Both the position numbers and the translations under genes were made by a program. Source: an uncultured Ruminococcus sp. (GTDB lineage Bacteria; Bacillota; Clostridia; Lachnospirales; Lachnospiraceae). From it: a DNA stretch of 64,000 bases. The DNA is taken from positions 1-64,000 of the forward strand of contig CAJFGR010000021.1 of assembly GCA_904377845.1 (NCBI GenBank). Direction: 5' to 3'. Shown here piece after piece: positions 8,046 to 17,478 of this stretch (position 1 is its first letter; each line of letters opens with the position of its first letter). Below the pieces are notes generated by a model, which searched no databases, was not told the origin of the DNA, and worked only from the letters and a program-made list of their open reading frames with translations.

Positions 8046-9251
8046 ATGAAAAATGTCTACACGGTGAGACAGGTCAATTCTTATATCAAAAATATGTTTG
8101 CACAGGATTTCATGCTCAGCCGCATCTATGTAAAAGGCGAAATATCCAACTGCAAATATCATACATCGGGTCACATATATTTTTCTCTAAAAGATGAGTC
8201 CGGCACGATTGCCTGTGTCATGTTTGCAGGCCAAAGGTCAGGGCTTTCTTTTCGACTGCAGGAAGGTCAGCAGGTAATTGTGCTCGGCTCGGTCAGCGTA
8301 TATGAGCGGAACGGACAGTATCAGCTCTATGCAAGGGAAATCATGCTTGACGGCGCCGGTGCGCTTTACGAGAAGTTTGAGGCACTGAAGAAAGAACTGG
8401 AAGAGATGGGAATGTTCGCTCAGGAATACAAACAGGCAATTCCGAAGTACATCCGTACCCTTGGAATTGTCACCGCACCTACGGGAGCTGCAGTCCGTGA
8501 TATTATCAATATTTCCGGAAGAAGGAATCCGTATGTGCAGCTGATTCTGTTTCCAGCACAGGTTCAGGGGGAAGGCGCTGCGGACAGTATTGTAAAAGGA
8601 ATCCGCGCACTGGAAAAAAAGAATGTTGATGTTATAATCGTCGGGCGCGGCGGAGGAAGTATCGAGGATCTGTGGGCATTTAATGAGGAGAAAGTGGCAA
8701 GAGCTATCTTTGAGTGCAGCGTTCCTGTTATCTCCGCGGTCGGACATGAAACAGATACGACAATTGCAGATTTCGTGGCAGATCTGCGCGCACCGACCCC
8801 GTCTGCAGCAGCAGAGCTTGCAGTCTATGACTTCCGTGAGGCCAGAGAAAAGATGAATGCGTACAGGGAGTCTATATACCGGCAGATTACACTGAAGATC
8901 GCGGAAAAACGCTCGTTTCTGGAACAGCTGAAGATGAGACTGAATTATGCGCATCCGAGGCAGAAGTTAAATGAGAGCAGACAGTATTCGGCGGAGCTGG
9001 AGCACCGTCTCAGACAGAAAATGAAAGACAGACTGGACAAAGACAGGCACAGACTTGAAATATATGTGGAGAAAATGAAGAGACTTTCACCTCTTGACAA
9101 GCTGAGCAGCGGATATTCCTATGTGCGCGGTGCAAACGGAGAAAATATCCGGAGTATCCGGCAGGTAACAGAAGGATCAGAGATCGAGATCTATGTCCGG
9201 GACGGAAAAATCAGTGCGGAAATCACCGCAACTGAAGAAGTCAGTATATAA
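8046..9251 (+). CDS. xseA: Exodeoxyribonuclease VII large subunit
   Basis: 401 aa catalytic subunit of a bidirectional single-strand exonuclease used in DNA repair. The N-terminal OB-fold (about residues 5-100) and the conserved block GRGGGSIEDLW near residues 200-210 are present, followed by a coiled-coil-rich C terminus. It starts two bases after nusB and ends 18 bases before xseB, its partner subunit. Confidence 0.95.
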   Translation: MKNVYTVRQVNSYIKNMFAQDFMLSRIYVKGEISNCKYHTSGHIYFSLKDESGTIACVMFAGQRSGLSFRLQEGQQVIVLGSVSVYERNGQYQLYAREIMLDGAGALYEKFEALKKELEEMGMFAQEYKQAIPKYIRTLGIVTAPTGAAVRDIINISGRRNPYVQLILFPAQVQGEGAADSIVKGIRALEKKNVDVIIVGRGGGSIEDLWAFNEEKVARAIFECSVPVISAVGHETDTTIADFVADLRAPTPSAAAELAVYDFREAREKMNAYRESIYRQITLKIAEKRSFLEQLKMRLNYAHPRQKLNESRQYSAELEHRLRQKMKDRLDKDRHRLEIYVEKMKRLSPLDKLSSGYSYVRGANGENIRSIRQVTEGSEIEIYVRDGKISAEITATEEVSI

Positions 9252-9269
9252 CATTCGGGGAGGCGCAAA

Positions 9270-9524
9270 TTGGAAGGGATAAAAAACGGGGCTGTAACTG
9301 AAGAAACAGCAGAGGATACAGAACAGAGGGAAAACCTTGAAGAAATGTTTCAGGATCTTGAGAAGGTAATCATGGCAATGGAGGACAGCGATGTGACGCT
9401 GGAGAAATCCTTTGACCTGTACAACAGAGGAATGGAACTCTTAAAAAAGTGTAACCGGACAATCGATGAAGTTGAAAAGAAAGTCCTTGTTCTGGATGAA
9501 GATGGAGAGACGCATGAATTTTAA
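9270..9524 (+). CDS. xseB: Exodeoxyribonuclease VII small subunit
   Basis: 84 aa helical partner of XseA. The core ENLEEMFQDLEKVI to LYNRGMELLKKC is the family signature; about 20 extra acidic residues precede it. The start is TTG 9270 after GGGGAGG. The 3-prime end overlaps ispA by 11 bases, as in many clostridia. Confidence 0.92.
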   Translation: MEGIKNGAVTEETAEDTEQRENLEEMFQDLEKVIMAMEDSDVTLEKSFDLYNRGMELLKKCNRTIDEVEKKVLVLDEDGETHEF

Positions 9525-10404
9525 AGAGGAATATCAGAAAAGAGTTGAATCAATCGAAGAAATACTCAAGAGGTATCTTCCTGCCAGGGAAGGGTATCAG
9601 GAAATTATCACAGAAGCCATGGAATACAGCCTGATGGCAGGCGGCAAACGTCTCCGTCCCATGCTGATGCGGGAATCATATGAACTCTTCGGAGGAAAAG
9701 GAAGGCTTGTGGAGCCGTTTATGGCAGCTATCGAGATGATCCATACGTATTCTCTTGTACATGACGATCTGCCGGCCATGGATAATGATGATTACCGCCG
9801 GGGAAGAAAGACAACTCATGTGGTGTACGGAGAAGATATGGGAATTCTTGCGGGTGACGCGCTTCTCAATTATGCGTTTGAGACAGCCTGCACAGCCTTT
9901 GACCTTGAGCCGGAGCACAGTCTGCTCATTGGAAAGGCACTTCAGATCCTTGCGCGCAAAGCGGGGATTTTCGGAATGCTTGGCGGACAGGTAGTGGATG
10001 TCAAAGAATCAGGACACAGGATAACAGGAGACGTGCTTGATTTTATCTATCGGTTAAAAACTGGCGCCCTTATCGAATCTTCCGTTATGATCGGCGCTGT
10101 CCTTGCAGGTGCATCGGACAGTGAGACGGCAGAGATAGAAAATATCGCTGCAAAAGTCGGTATGGCTTTCCAGATCCAGGATGACATTCTTGACGTTACG
10201 AGCACAACGGAAATGCTCGGAAAGCCGGTACACAGTGATGAAAAGAACGAGAAAACTACCTATGTGACATTAAAAGGCCTGGACGAGGCAGGAAAAGAAG
10301 TGGAACGTCTGACTTCGGAGGCACTCTGCGGTCTCAGCAGACTCGGTCATGAAAATGAATTTCTGGAAGCATTGCTGAAATGGCTTGTATACAGGGAAAA
10401 ATAA
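9514..10404 (+). CDS. ispA: Polyprenyl (farnesyl/geranyl) diphosphate synthase
   Basis: 296 aa prenyltransferase condensing isopentenyl and allylic diphosphates. The first aspartate-rich motif (DDLPAMDND) and the second (DDILD) are intact. The frame extends upstream to 9466, but MNFKEEYQ at ATG 9514 matches family length, with GGAGAG just before it. It overlaps xseB and precedes dxs, grouping isoprenoid genes. Confidence 0.93.
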   Translation: MNFKEEYQKRVESIEEILKRYLPAREGYQEIITEAMEYSLMAGGKRLRPMLMRESYELFGGKGRLVEPFMAAIEMIHTYSLVHDDLPAMDNDDYRRGRKTTHVVYGEDMGILAGDALLNYAFETACTAFDLEPEHSLLIGKALQILARKAGIFGMLGGQVVDVKESGHRITGDVLDFIYRLKTGALIESSVMIGAVLAGASDSETAEIENIAAKVGMAFQIQDDILDVTSTTEMLGKPVHSDEKNEKTTYVTLKGLDEAGKEVERLTSEALCGLSRLGHENEFLEALLKWLVYREK

Positions 10405-10428
10405 TCGGGACAGACAAGGGGGATCGTC

Positions 10429-12303
10429 ATGATACTTGAATTGATCCATCAGGCAAATGATATAAAAAAATTAAACGGCGAACAGCTTAAAATCCTTGCA
10501 GACGAGATCCGGCAGTTCCTTATTGAGAAGATCAGCAGAACCGGGGGACATCTTGCCTCTAATCTGGGAGTTGTGGAACTCACCATGGCACTCCATCTGA
10601 CGCTCGATTTTCCTGAGGATAAGCTGATCTGGGACGTGGGACATCAGTCCTATACGCATAAACTGCTGACAGGACGCAAAGATGGTTTTGACGTGCTGCG
10701 CAAATATGGCGGTATGAGCGGATTCCCGAAGAGGAAAGAAAGCGACTGCGATGCTTTTGATACAGGGCACAGTTCGACTTCAATTTCCGCCGGACTCGGT
10801 TATGTGGCGGCCAGGGAACTGCTCCATGAAAAATATAACGTAGTATCCGTAATCGGAGACGGGGCAATGACCGGAGGTATGGCGTACGAAGCGCTCAATA
10901 ATGCTTCCCGGTTAAAAAGCAATTTTATCATAGTGCTGAATGATAATAATATGTCAATATCGGAGAATGTGGGCGGTATGTCCAGATATCTGAACGGGAT
11001 CCGGACTGCGCAGGCATATACAGATATCAAACGCGGAGTGGAGGATACGCTGAAGAAAATCCCCCGCAGAGGTGAACAGATTGTCAGTCAGATACGAAGA
11101 ACAAAGAGCGGCATCAAGCAGCTTCTTGTTCCGGGAATGTTTTTTGAGGATATGGATATTACCTATCTGGGACCGGTGGACGGACATGACATACGTAAAC
11201 TCGTGAAAGTATTTAACGAGGCGAAACGGGTAGACCATGCAGTACTTGTCCATGTGATTACAAAAAAAGGAAAAGGATATCCGCCGGCGGAAGAGAATCC
11301 TGCAAAGTTTCACGGTACGGGACCATTTAACATTGAAACCGGTGAAGCGACAGAAATCAGTACAACGGACAGCTATACGCAGGTATTCTCAAAAGTGTTA
11401 ACAGACATTGCAAAAAAGGATGATAAAGTTGTGGCGATTACTGCTGCCATGGCTGACGGAACCGGTCTTTCCACATTTGCAAAACACTTTCCCAACCGTT
11501 TCTTTGATGTAGGAATTGCAGAAGAGCACGCTATGACATTTGCGGCAGGTCTTGCCGCAGGCGGTATGAAACCGGTGTTTGCTGTCTATTCTTCTTTCCT
11601 TCAGAGATCTTATGACCAGACTCTGCATGATGTCTGTCTACAGAATCTTCCTGTTGTAATTGCAGTGGACCGTGCCGGCCTGGTGGGAAGTGACGGGGAG
11701 ACGCATCAGGGAGTTTTTGATCTGTCATTTCTTTCTACGATTCCGAATATGACAGTTATTTCTCCGAAGAACAGATGGGAAATGGCGGATATGCTCCGCT
11801 TCGCCGTAGACTTTCCGTATCCGATAGCTATCCGTTATCCGAGAGGCAGCGCATATGAGGGGATGAGAGAATTCCGTGCTCCGGTAGAATACGGAAAAAG
11901 CGAGATTCTCTATGAAGAGGAAGATATAGCAGTCATCTTTGTAGGGCATATGGCAGAACTTGCGGACCGTGTCAGAAGAAAGCTGAAAGATACCGGTTAC
12001 AACTGCAGCCTTGTGAATGCAAGATTCGTAAAGCCTTTCGACAGGAAAATGCTGGAATATCTTGCGAAAGATCACTGCCTGTTTGTGACAATTGAGGAGA
12101 ATGTTCTTACAGGCGGATTCGGCGAACAGGTTATGGACTATGTATTTTCCGCGAAACTGAATGTGCACGTACGCAATATCGGGATTTCCGATGATTATGT
12201 GGAGCATGGCAATGTGGAAATTTTGAGAAAAGAAGTCGGCCTGGACTGCGACACGATTGTAAAGCAGACGATTTCCGACTATTTGATGATAAAGGACAGA
12301 TAA
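10429..12303 (+). CDS. dxs: 1-deoxy-D-xylulose-5-phosphate synthase
   Basis: 624 aa thiamine-diphosphate enzyme making DXP from pyruvate and glyceraldehyde 3-phosphate, the entry step of the MEP isoprenoid pathway. The thiamine-binding motif GDGAMTGG (near residue 143) and the conserved GHSSTSIS upstream of it are visible. The transketolase-type C-terminal half is complete. tlyA starts two bases after the stop. ispH near the end of the window belongs to the same pathway. Confidence 0.97.
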   Translation: MILELIHQANDIKKLNGEQLKILADEIRQFLIEKISRTGGHLASNLGVVELTMALHLTLDFPEDKLIWDVGHQSYTHKLLTGRKDGFDVLRKYGGMSGFPKRKESDCDAFDTGHSSTSISAGLGYVAARELLHEKYNVVSVIGDGAMTGGMAYEALNNASRLKSNFIIVLNDNNMSISENVGGMSRYLNGIRTAQAYTDIKRGVEDTLKKIPRRGEQIVSQIRRTKSGIKQLLVPGMFFEDMDITYLGPVDGHDIRKLVKVFNEAKRVDHAVLVHVITKKGKGYPPAEENPAKFHGTGPFNIETGEATEISTTDSYTQVFSKVLTDIAKKDDKVVAITAAMADGTGLSTFAKHFPNRFFDVGIAEEHAMTFAAGLAAGGMKPVFAVYSSFLQRSYDQTLHDVCLQNLPVVIAVDRAGLVGSDGETHQGVFDLSFLSTIPNMTVISPKNRWEMADMLRFAVDFPYPIAIRYPRGSAYEGMREFRAPVEYGKSEILYEEEDIAVIFVGHMAELADRVRRKLKDTGYNCSLVNARFVKPFDRKMLEYLAKDHCLFVTIEENVLTGGFGEQVMDYVFSAKLNVHVRNIGISDDYVEHGNVEILRKEVGLDCDTIVKQTISDYLMIKDR

Positions 12304-12304
12304 T

Positions 12305-13111
12305 ATGAAAGAACGTTTGGATGTAATGCTTGTAAAGAGAAACCTTGCAGAATCCCGTGAAAAGGCGAAAGCGGTGATTATGGCGGGAAATGTTTTCGTG
12401 GACGGACAGAGGGAGGATAAGGCAGGAAGCACCTTTTCTCCGGATGTAAACATTGAAGTAAGAGGACATACACTGCCATATGTGAGCCGAGGAGGCCTCA
12501 AGCTTGAAAAGGCGCTTGCCAATTTTGATGTGGATGTAAATGGCAGCGTCTGTACAGATGTGGGATCATCCACCGGAGGATTTACTGACTGTATGCTGCA
12601 GAACGGTGCGAAAAAAGTGTTCGCTATCGATGTGGGACGCGGTCAGCTGGACTGGAAGCTGCGCAATGATCCCAGAGTCATCTGTATGGAAAAGACGAAT
12701 ATTCGCTATGTTACACCGGAGGATATAGGAGAACCGGTCGATTTTTCATCTATTGACGTATCATTCATTTCGCTGACCAAGGTGCTTGTTCCGATCCGGA
12801 ATTATCTGAAGGAAGATGGTGAGATCGTCGCCCTGATCAAGCCGCAGTTTGAAGCGGGCAGGGAAAAGGTGGGCAAGAAAGGTGTAGTGCGTGAGAAAAG
12901 CACACACCTGGAGGTGATACACAAAATAATGGATTATGCGATGTCAGTCGGATTCGATCTTTGTGCGCTTGACTTTTCGCCGATCAGAGGTCCGGAAGGA
13001 AATATTGAATATCTGATTCACCTCAGAAAGTGCGGCGGAGACACAGGAGTAAATTACGGGATCGATGCGGATGCGGTCACTGCCCGGGCATTCGAAACAC
13101 TTGCAAAATAA
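12305..13111 (+). CDS. tlyA: TlyA family rRNA 2-prime-O-methyltransferase
   Basis: 268 aa protein with an N-terminal S4 RNA-binding domain (residues 1-60) and an FtsJ/RrmJ-like methyltransferase domain. The SAM-binding loop DVGSSTGGFTD lies near residues 81-91. Some family members methylate 16S and 23S rRNA; many are labelled hemolysin A, a name this sequence does not support. It lies between dxs and nadK. Confidence 0.9.
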   Translation: MKERLDVMLVKRNLAESREKAKAVIMAGNVFVDGQREDKAGSTFSPDVNIEVRGHTLPYVSRGGLKLEKALANFDVDVNGSVCTDVGSSTGGFTDCMLQNGAKKVFAIDVGRGQLDWKLRNDPRVICMEKTNIRYVTPEDIGEPVDFSSIDVSFISLTKVLVPIRNYLKEDGEIVALIKPQFEAGREKVGKKGVVREKSTHLEVIHKIMDYAMSVGFDLCALDFSPIRGPEGNIEYLIHLRKCGGDTGVNYGIDADAVTARAFETLAK

Positions 13112-13128
13112 ATTACACGAGGTACAGG

Positions 13129-13962
13129 ATGGACTGCTTTTATATTATTACAAATAAATTGAAAGATCCTGATTTTGCGATCACAAATGAGATCAGACAC
13201 TATATTGAAAGTAAAAGAAAGGTCTGTTATATTTCAGAAAAGGACAGTGAAGGCCACATTATTCCGGGAACAGTCCCCGGCGATGCTCAGTGCGGTCTTG
13301 TGCTTGGAGGAGACGGGACGCTTATCCGTGCTGTCCGCGATCTTGGCGAAAACAGCCTGCCTCTGCTCGGAATTAATCTGGGAACTCTGGGTTATCTGAC
13401 AGATGTAGAACTTAAAGACTTCCGGGAAGCGCTTGACCGTCTCTTTGAAGGCGAACCGGAGATAGAAGAGCGCATGATGCTTGAAGGAGCATTCCGGAAC
13501 TCCCGGACGGATATTGCCATGAACGATATTGTTCTGGCGCGAGAAGGCAAAGTCCGGATTGTAAGTTTTAATATTTATGTCAACGGAACTCTCCTCAATA
13601 CTTATCATGCCGATGGTGTGATTCTGTCAACTCCCACCGGCAGTACGGGCTATAATCTCTCGGCAGGCGGCCCTGTGGTAGAACCGACTGCACAGATGAT
13701 CGTAATTACACCGATCTGTTCCCATGCGCTTAATACGAGCAGCGTGGTTCTTTCCGCTGATGATACCATTGAGGTAGAGATTTGTGAAGGACGCTATGGG
13801 AGACAGGAACAAGTCTCTCTATGCTTTGACGGAGCTGAACAGACAACCCTGGTCACAGGTGAGAGGGTCTGTATAAGAAAAGCAGGTAAGACAGCACGGC
13901 TCATTAAACTGAACCGTGAAAGCTTTATGATAACAATGCGCAGAAAGATGAAAGGAAATTAG
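13129..13962 (+). CDS. nadK: NAD kinase
   Basis: 277 aa enzyme phosphorylating NAD to NADP. The GGDGT motif (near residue 60), NDIVLAR and TPTGSTGY motifs are intact. The open frame extends to 13030 inside tlyA, but MDCFYIITNK at ATG 13129 is the sensible start by length and position. argR follows six bases after the stop. Confidence 0.95.
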   Translation: MDCFYIITNKLKDPDFAITNEIRHYIESKRKVCYISEKDSEGHIIPGTVPGDAQCGLVLGGDGTLIRAVRDLGENSLPLLGINLGTLGYLTDVELKDFREALDRLFEGEPEIEERMMLEGAFRNSRTDIAMNDIVLAREGKVRIVSFNIYVNGTLLNTYHADGVILSTPTGSTGYNLSAGGPVVEPTAQMIVITPICSHALNTSSVVLSADDTIEVEICEGRYGRQEQVSLCFDGAEQTTLVTGERVCIRKAGKTARLIKLNRESFMITMRRKMKGN

Positions 13963-13968
13963 AAGAAG

Positions 13969-14433
13969 ATGAAAGTCAGCCGACACGCAAAAATCATTGA
14001 ACTGATCAGTCAGTATGATATCGAAACTCAGGAAGAACTGGCGGAATATCTGAACAGTGCTGGATTTAAAGTGACGCAGGCTACTGTCTCCAGAGACATC
14101 CGCGACCTGAAACTCACAAAAGTCTCAGTAAGCGGAGGGAGACAGAAGTATGTCATCCACAGGCAGGAAGAACCTGAAATGAATGAAAAGTATATCCGTG
14201 TGCTGCGTGACGGATACGTATCCATGGATAAAGCGCAGAATATCCTTGTGATTAAAACGGTATCCGGTATGGCGATGGCTGTTGCCGCAGCGGTTGACGC
14301 CATGAAATGGCATGAAGTAGTCGGATGTATTGCCGGAGATGATACGATTATGTGCGCTATACGTACAGCAGAAGACACATCGGTTGTCATGGAGAAGATC
14401 CGCAGGATTGTTTCAAAAGGGGTACAGGTATAA
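13969..14433 (+). CDS. argR: Arginine repressor family regulator
   Basis: 154 aa regulator. The N-terminal winged helix (residues 1-70, ending near TVSRDIRDLKLTKV) binds DNA, and the C-terminal domain (ending around GDDTIMCAIR) hexamerises and binds arginine. argR-recN adjacency is widespread in Firmicutes. recN starts three bases later. Confidence 0.95.
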   Translation: MKVSRHAKIIELISQYDIETQEELAEYLNSAGFKVTQATVSRDIRDLKLTKVSVSGGRQKYVIHRQEEPEMNEKYIRVLRDGYVSMDKAQNILVIKTVSGMAMAVAAAVDAMKWHEVVGCIAGDDTIMCAIRTAEDTSVVMEKIRRIVSKGVQV

Positions 14434-14436
14434 ACT

Positions 14437-16113
14437 ATGTTACAGAATCTTCATGTAAAAAATCTCGCGCTCATTGATGAGACAGAGGTTGATTTCGGAC
14501 CGGGGCTTAATATTCTTACCGGAGAGACGGGCGCAGGAAAATCCATTCTCATGGGTTCGGTCGGCCTGGCTCTGGGGGGAAAATACAGTGCTGATATGCT
14601 CCGAAACGGCGCTGCCAGCGGTCTTGTCGAACTTACTTTTACGATAGAGGATGACAGGATCCGGGAAAAATTAGAGAAGATGGATGTTTTTCCGGAGAAT
14701 GATATGGTAACGCTGAGCCGGAGACTTATGGAGGGCAGAAGTGTCAGCCGGATCAACGGAGAAACTGTCAGTATGTCCACTTTGAGGAATGCCGCCTCCC
14801 TGCTGATTGACATTCACGGCCAGCATGATAATCAGACTCTGCTCAACAAACGGAATCATCTTGCACTTCTGGATCTGTTCGCAGGGGCGGAAATCCGTCC
14901 TGTCAAAGAACATATGGCAGAGGCGTACGGTATATATCAGGAAATCAGCCGCCGTCTGGAGGCATCTTCTCTTGATGATGAGAGCAGACGAAGAGAGCTG
15001 TCGCTTGCCGAATTCGAAGTAAATGAAATTGAGGAAGCCGCTCTTACAGAGGGAGAGGACGAGGAACTTGAACAGCTTTATCGCAGAATGACAGAAAGCA
15101 GGAAAGTAACAGAAGCTGTGGCTGAGACTTACCGCTATACAGCGGAGGACTCCTCGGCAAATGCAAGTGACTGTCTGAGCCGCGCTATACGCGCGCTTCA
15201 GGAAATTTCTGATTTTGACGAAAACGCCTCTCAGCTTTACAGCCAGCTTCTGGATGCTGACAGTCTTCTCAATGATTTTAACAGGGAACTCTCCGAATAT
15301 GCAAAGAGCTTTGAATTTTCAGAAGACGAATTCAAAGAGACGGAAGACCGGTTGAACCTGATAAATCATCTAAAGGCAAAATATGGAAAAACTGTAAGTG
15401 ACATTCTTGCATACTCTGCGCAGAAAAAGCAGAGAATAGAAGAGCTGAATGATTATGATACTTTTATAAAAGAACTGGAAGATCAGAAAGTACGGGCACA
15501 GGCTGAAACAGATTCTGTGGCGGAAGAACTTCACGTAATGCGTGTGAAATACGCGGCAGACTTTGCTTCAGAGATTGCAGCGCAGCTCAAAGAGCTGAAT
15601 TTCCTTGACACGAGACTGGAAATGCACATTACAGATACCGGGAGATACAGCGCAGGCGGTAAAGATCAGGCAGAGTTTTACATTGCGCTCAATCCGGGAG
15701 AACCACTCCGCCCGTTAGCGAATATTGCCTCGGGAGGCGAACTCTCGAGAATTATGCTTGCAGTCAAGACTGTGCTTGCCGATGAAGAGGATACACCAAC
15801 GCTGATCTTTGATGAGATTGATGCGGGAATCTCCGGGATTACGGCTGACAGAGTCGGAGAAAAGCTGCATCTTATCGGAAAGAGCAGACAGGTTATATGC
15901 ATTACGCACCTGCCCCAGATCGCAGCAGCTGCAGATGTACATTTCCTGATTGAAAAAAATGCAAAAGGGAATTCTGTCTCTACCGGAATCGAACGACTGA
16001 ATTATGAATCTTCGGTGAGAGAGCTTGCGAGAATTCTCGGAGGTTCAAAAATCACAGAGAAAATTATGGAAAGTGCCAGAGAGATGAAAGAACTGGCAAA
16101 GAGTGATAGATAA
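14437..16113 (+). CDS. recN: DNA repair protein RecN
   Basis: 558 aa SMC-like ATPase recruited to double-strand breaks. Walker A (GETGAGKS, near residues 29-36) lies at the N terminus; the ABC signature region and Walker B (LIFDEIDAGISG) lie near residues 455-466, with a long coiled-coil middle (about 150-380). Length is normal. A strong terminator follows. Confidence 0.96.
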   Translation: MLQNLHVKNLALIDETEVDFGPGLNILTGETGAGKSILMGSVGLALGGKYSADMLRNGAASGLVELTFTIEDDRIREKLEKMDVFPENDMVTLSRRLMEGRSVSRINGETVSMSTLRNAASLLIDIHGQHDNQTLLNKRNHLALLDLFAGAEIRPVKEHMAEAYGIYQEISRRLEASSLDDESRRRELSLAEFEVNEIEEAALTEGEDEELEQLYRRMTESRKVTEAVAETYRYTAEDSSANASDCLSRAIRALQEISDFDENASQLYSQLLDADSLLNDFNRELSEYAKSFEFSEDEFKETEDRLNLINHLKAKYGKTVSDILAYSAQKKQRIEELNDYDTFIKELEDQKVRAQAETDSVAEELHVMRVKYAADFASEIAAQLKELNFLDTRLEMHITDTGRYSAGGKDQAEFYIALNPGEPLRPLANIASGGELSRIMLAVKTVLADEEDTPTLIFDEIDAGISGITADRVGEKLHLIGKSRQVICITHLPQIAAAADVHFLIEKNAKGNSVSTGIERLNYESSVRELARILGGSKITEKIMESAREMKELAKSDR

Positions 16114-16148
16114 TACCAGTGTGAAATAAGAAAAAAGCACATATACTA

Positions 16149-16183
16149 GAAACGGATACGGCAAAAGGTATCCGTTTCTTTTT
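16149..16183 (+). terminator. Intrinsic terminator after recN
   Basis: GAAACGGATAC and GTATCCGTTTC form an 11-base perfect stem with an eight-base loop, followed by TTTTT. It separates the housekeeping run from spoIVB. Confidence 0.88.
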
Positions 16184-16274
16184 GCGTTTGCGGGAAAGTC
16201 CGTCGGGCTTGCCTGTTATACGCTCCGATTTTAAGAAAACGGAGAACAAAATAACCAGGAAAGGATGTGGAAGT

Positions 16275-17384
16275 ATGTCAATAAGCCGGAAAAAAAGGGC
16301 GGGACGGGTATTACTGATGCTTTTTCTTTTTCTTTCCGGCGTAGTTGTATGGGATCAGGTACAGACATGGCAGGAAGAGAAAAATCTCTGGCAGACAGAG
16401 GCAAGCACATCATCAGATAAAAATAATACTGTGCTTCTGGGTGGTATGCCGGTAGGAATCTATATGGAAACAGACGGGGTAATGGTTCTGAGTACAGAAA
16501 AAATTAAAGGAACAGACGGAAATGAATACGAGCCTGCCGTTTATGCGGTAGAGACGGGAGACTACATTACGGCAGTAAACCACCACGCTATAGAAGGCAA
16601 AGCAGATCTCCTGGATGAAGTGGAGCAGATTGACGGAGAGGATGTAATTCTGACTCTGCGAAGAGGCGATGAGACCATGGATACAAAAGTAAGTCCCGTG
16701 GAATATGAACCAGGTCAATACAGACTGGGAATCTGGGTGCGGGATAATGTACAGGGACTTGGCACGATCACTTTTCTCACGGAGCAGAGCAGATTCGGTG
16801 CGCTGGGACATGGAATCAGTGATACGGATACAAATATGCTTATGTCAATTGGAGGAGGAAGAATCTATCGTACAAGCATACAGGACATCACGAAAGGATA
16901 CAGTGGTTCACCAGGCACAATGGAGGGAATTATCGTATATAACAAATATAATATTCTCGGAAGCATCGATAAAAACACTGAGGCAGGTATCTATGGTACG
17001 GTCGACAGGATCGATGAACTTTTTGAGGAACAGATTCCCATAGAGACCGCATCGAGGGATGAAATAAAGACAGGAGACGCCACGATACGCTGCTATATCG
17101 ACAATGAGATCAAAGAGTATGACATTCAGGTGACAGATATCGACGCAGATTCTGCAGAGATTAATAAAGGACTGGTAATTCAGGTGACCGACCCGGAACT
17201 GCTGGAAAAAACAGGCGGTATCATACAGGGAATGAGCGGAAGTCCGATCATACAGAACGGGAAACTGATCGGTGCGGTCACACACGTGTTCGTGCAGGAT
17301 TCGACAAAGGGATATGGCATTTTTATAGATAATATGTTAAATCAGGTCGAATCGTCTGAAACGTCGAATATTGTGTCGAATTAG
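16275..17384 (+). CDS. spoIVB: SpoIVB serine peptidase
   Basis: 369 aa forespore-secreted S55 peptidase. In the family it signals across the septum to activate SigK processing in the mother cell. An N-terminal membrane helix (about residues 12-30) is followed by a PDZ domain (about 55-130) and the peptidase domain. ALGHGISD carries the expected His and GMSGSPI the nucleophile Ser. I start at MSISRKK (ATG 16275), after AGGAAAGG; the frame upstream to 16182 overlaps the recN terminator and is not coding. spo0A follows, the conserved clostridial order. Confidence 0.94.
   Translation: MSISRKKRAGRVLLMLFLFLSGVVVWDQVQTWQEEKNLWQTEASTSSDKNNTVLLGGMPVGIYMETDGVMVLSTEKIKGTDGNEYEPAVYAVETGDYITAVNHHAIEGKADLLDEVEQIDGEDVILTLRRGDETMDTKVSPVEYEPGQYRLGIWVRDNVQGLGTITFLTEQSRFGALGHGISDTDTNMLMSIGGGRIYRTSIQDITKGYSGSPGTMEGIIVYNKYNILGSIDKNTEAGIYGTVDRIDELFEEQIPIETASRDEIKTGDATIRCYIDNEIKEYDIQVTDIDADSAEINKGLVIQVTDPELLEKTGGIIQGMSGSPIIQNGKLIGAVTHVFVQDSTKGYGIFIDNMLNQVESSETSNIVSN
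17346..17381 (+). promoter_or_regulatory. Three GTCGAAT repeats (candidate Spo0A boxes)
   Basis: GTCGAAT occurs at 17346-17352, 17363-17369 and 17375-17381. The last is part of a perfect 0A box, TGTCGAA (17374-17380); the other two differ at the first base. They lie in the final codons of spoIVB, roughly 55-90 bases upstream of the predicted spo0A start site. Confidence 0.55.
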
Positions 17385-17399
17385 AGCTACAAAAACTCC

Positions 17400-17428
17400 T
17401 TGATTCTGCAAATTTGCACAGATATAAT
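17400..17428 (+). promoter_or_regulatory. Promoter of spo0A with palindromic spacer
   Basis: TTGATT (17400-17405), 17 bases, TATAAT (17423-17428). The spacer holds a perfect 12-base palindrome, TGCAAATTTGCA (17407-17418), well placed for a repressor. Confidence 0.7.
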
Positions 17429-17478
17429 AAGCAAGTGGCGTTTTAAGAAGAGGTCTCAGATCTAAAGGAGAGGAGAAA

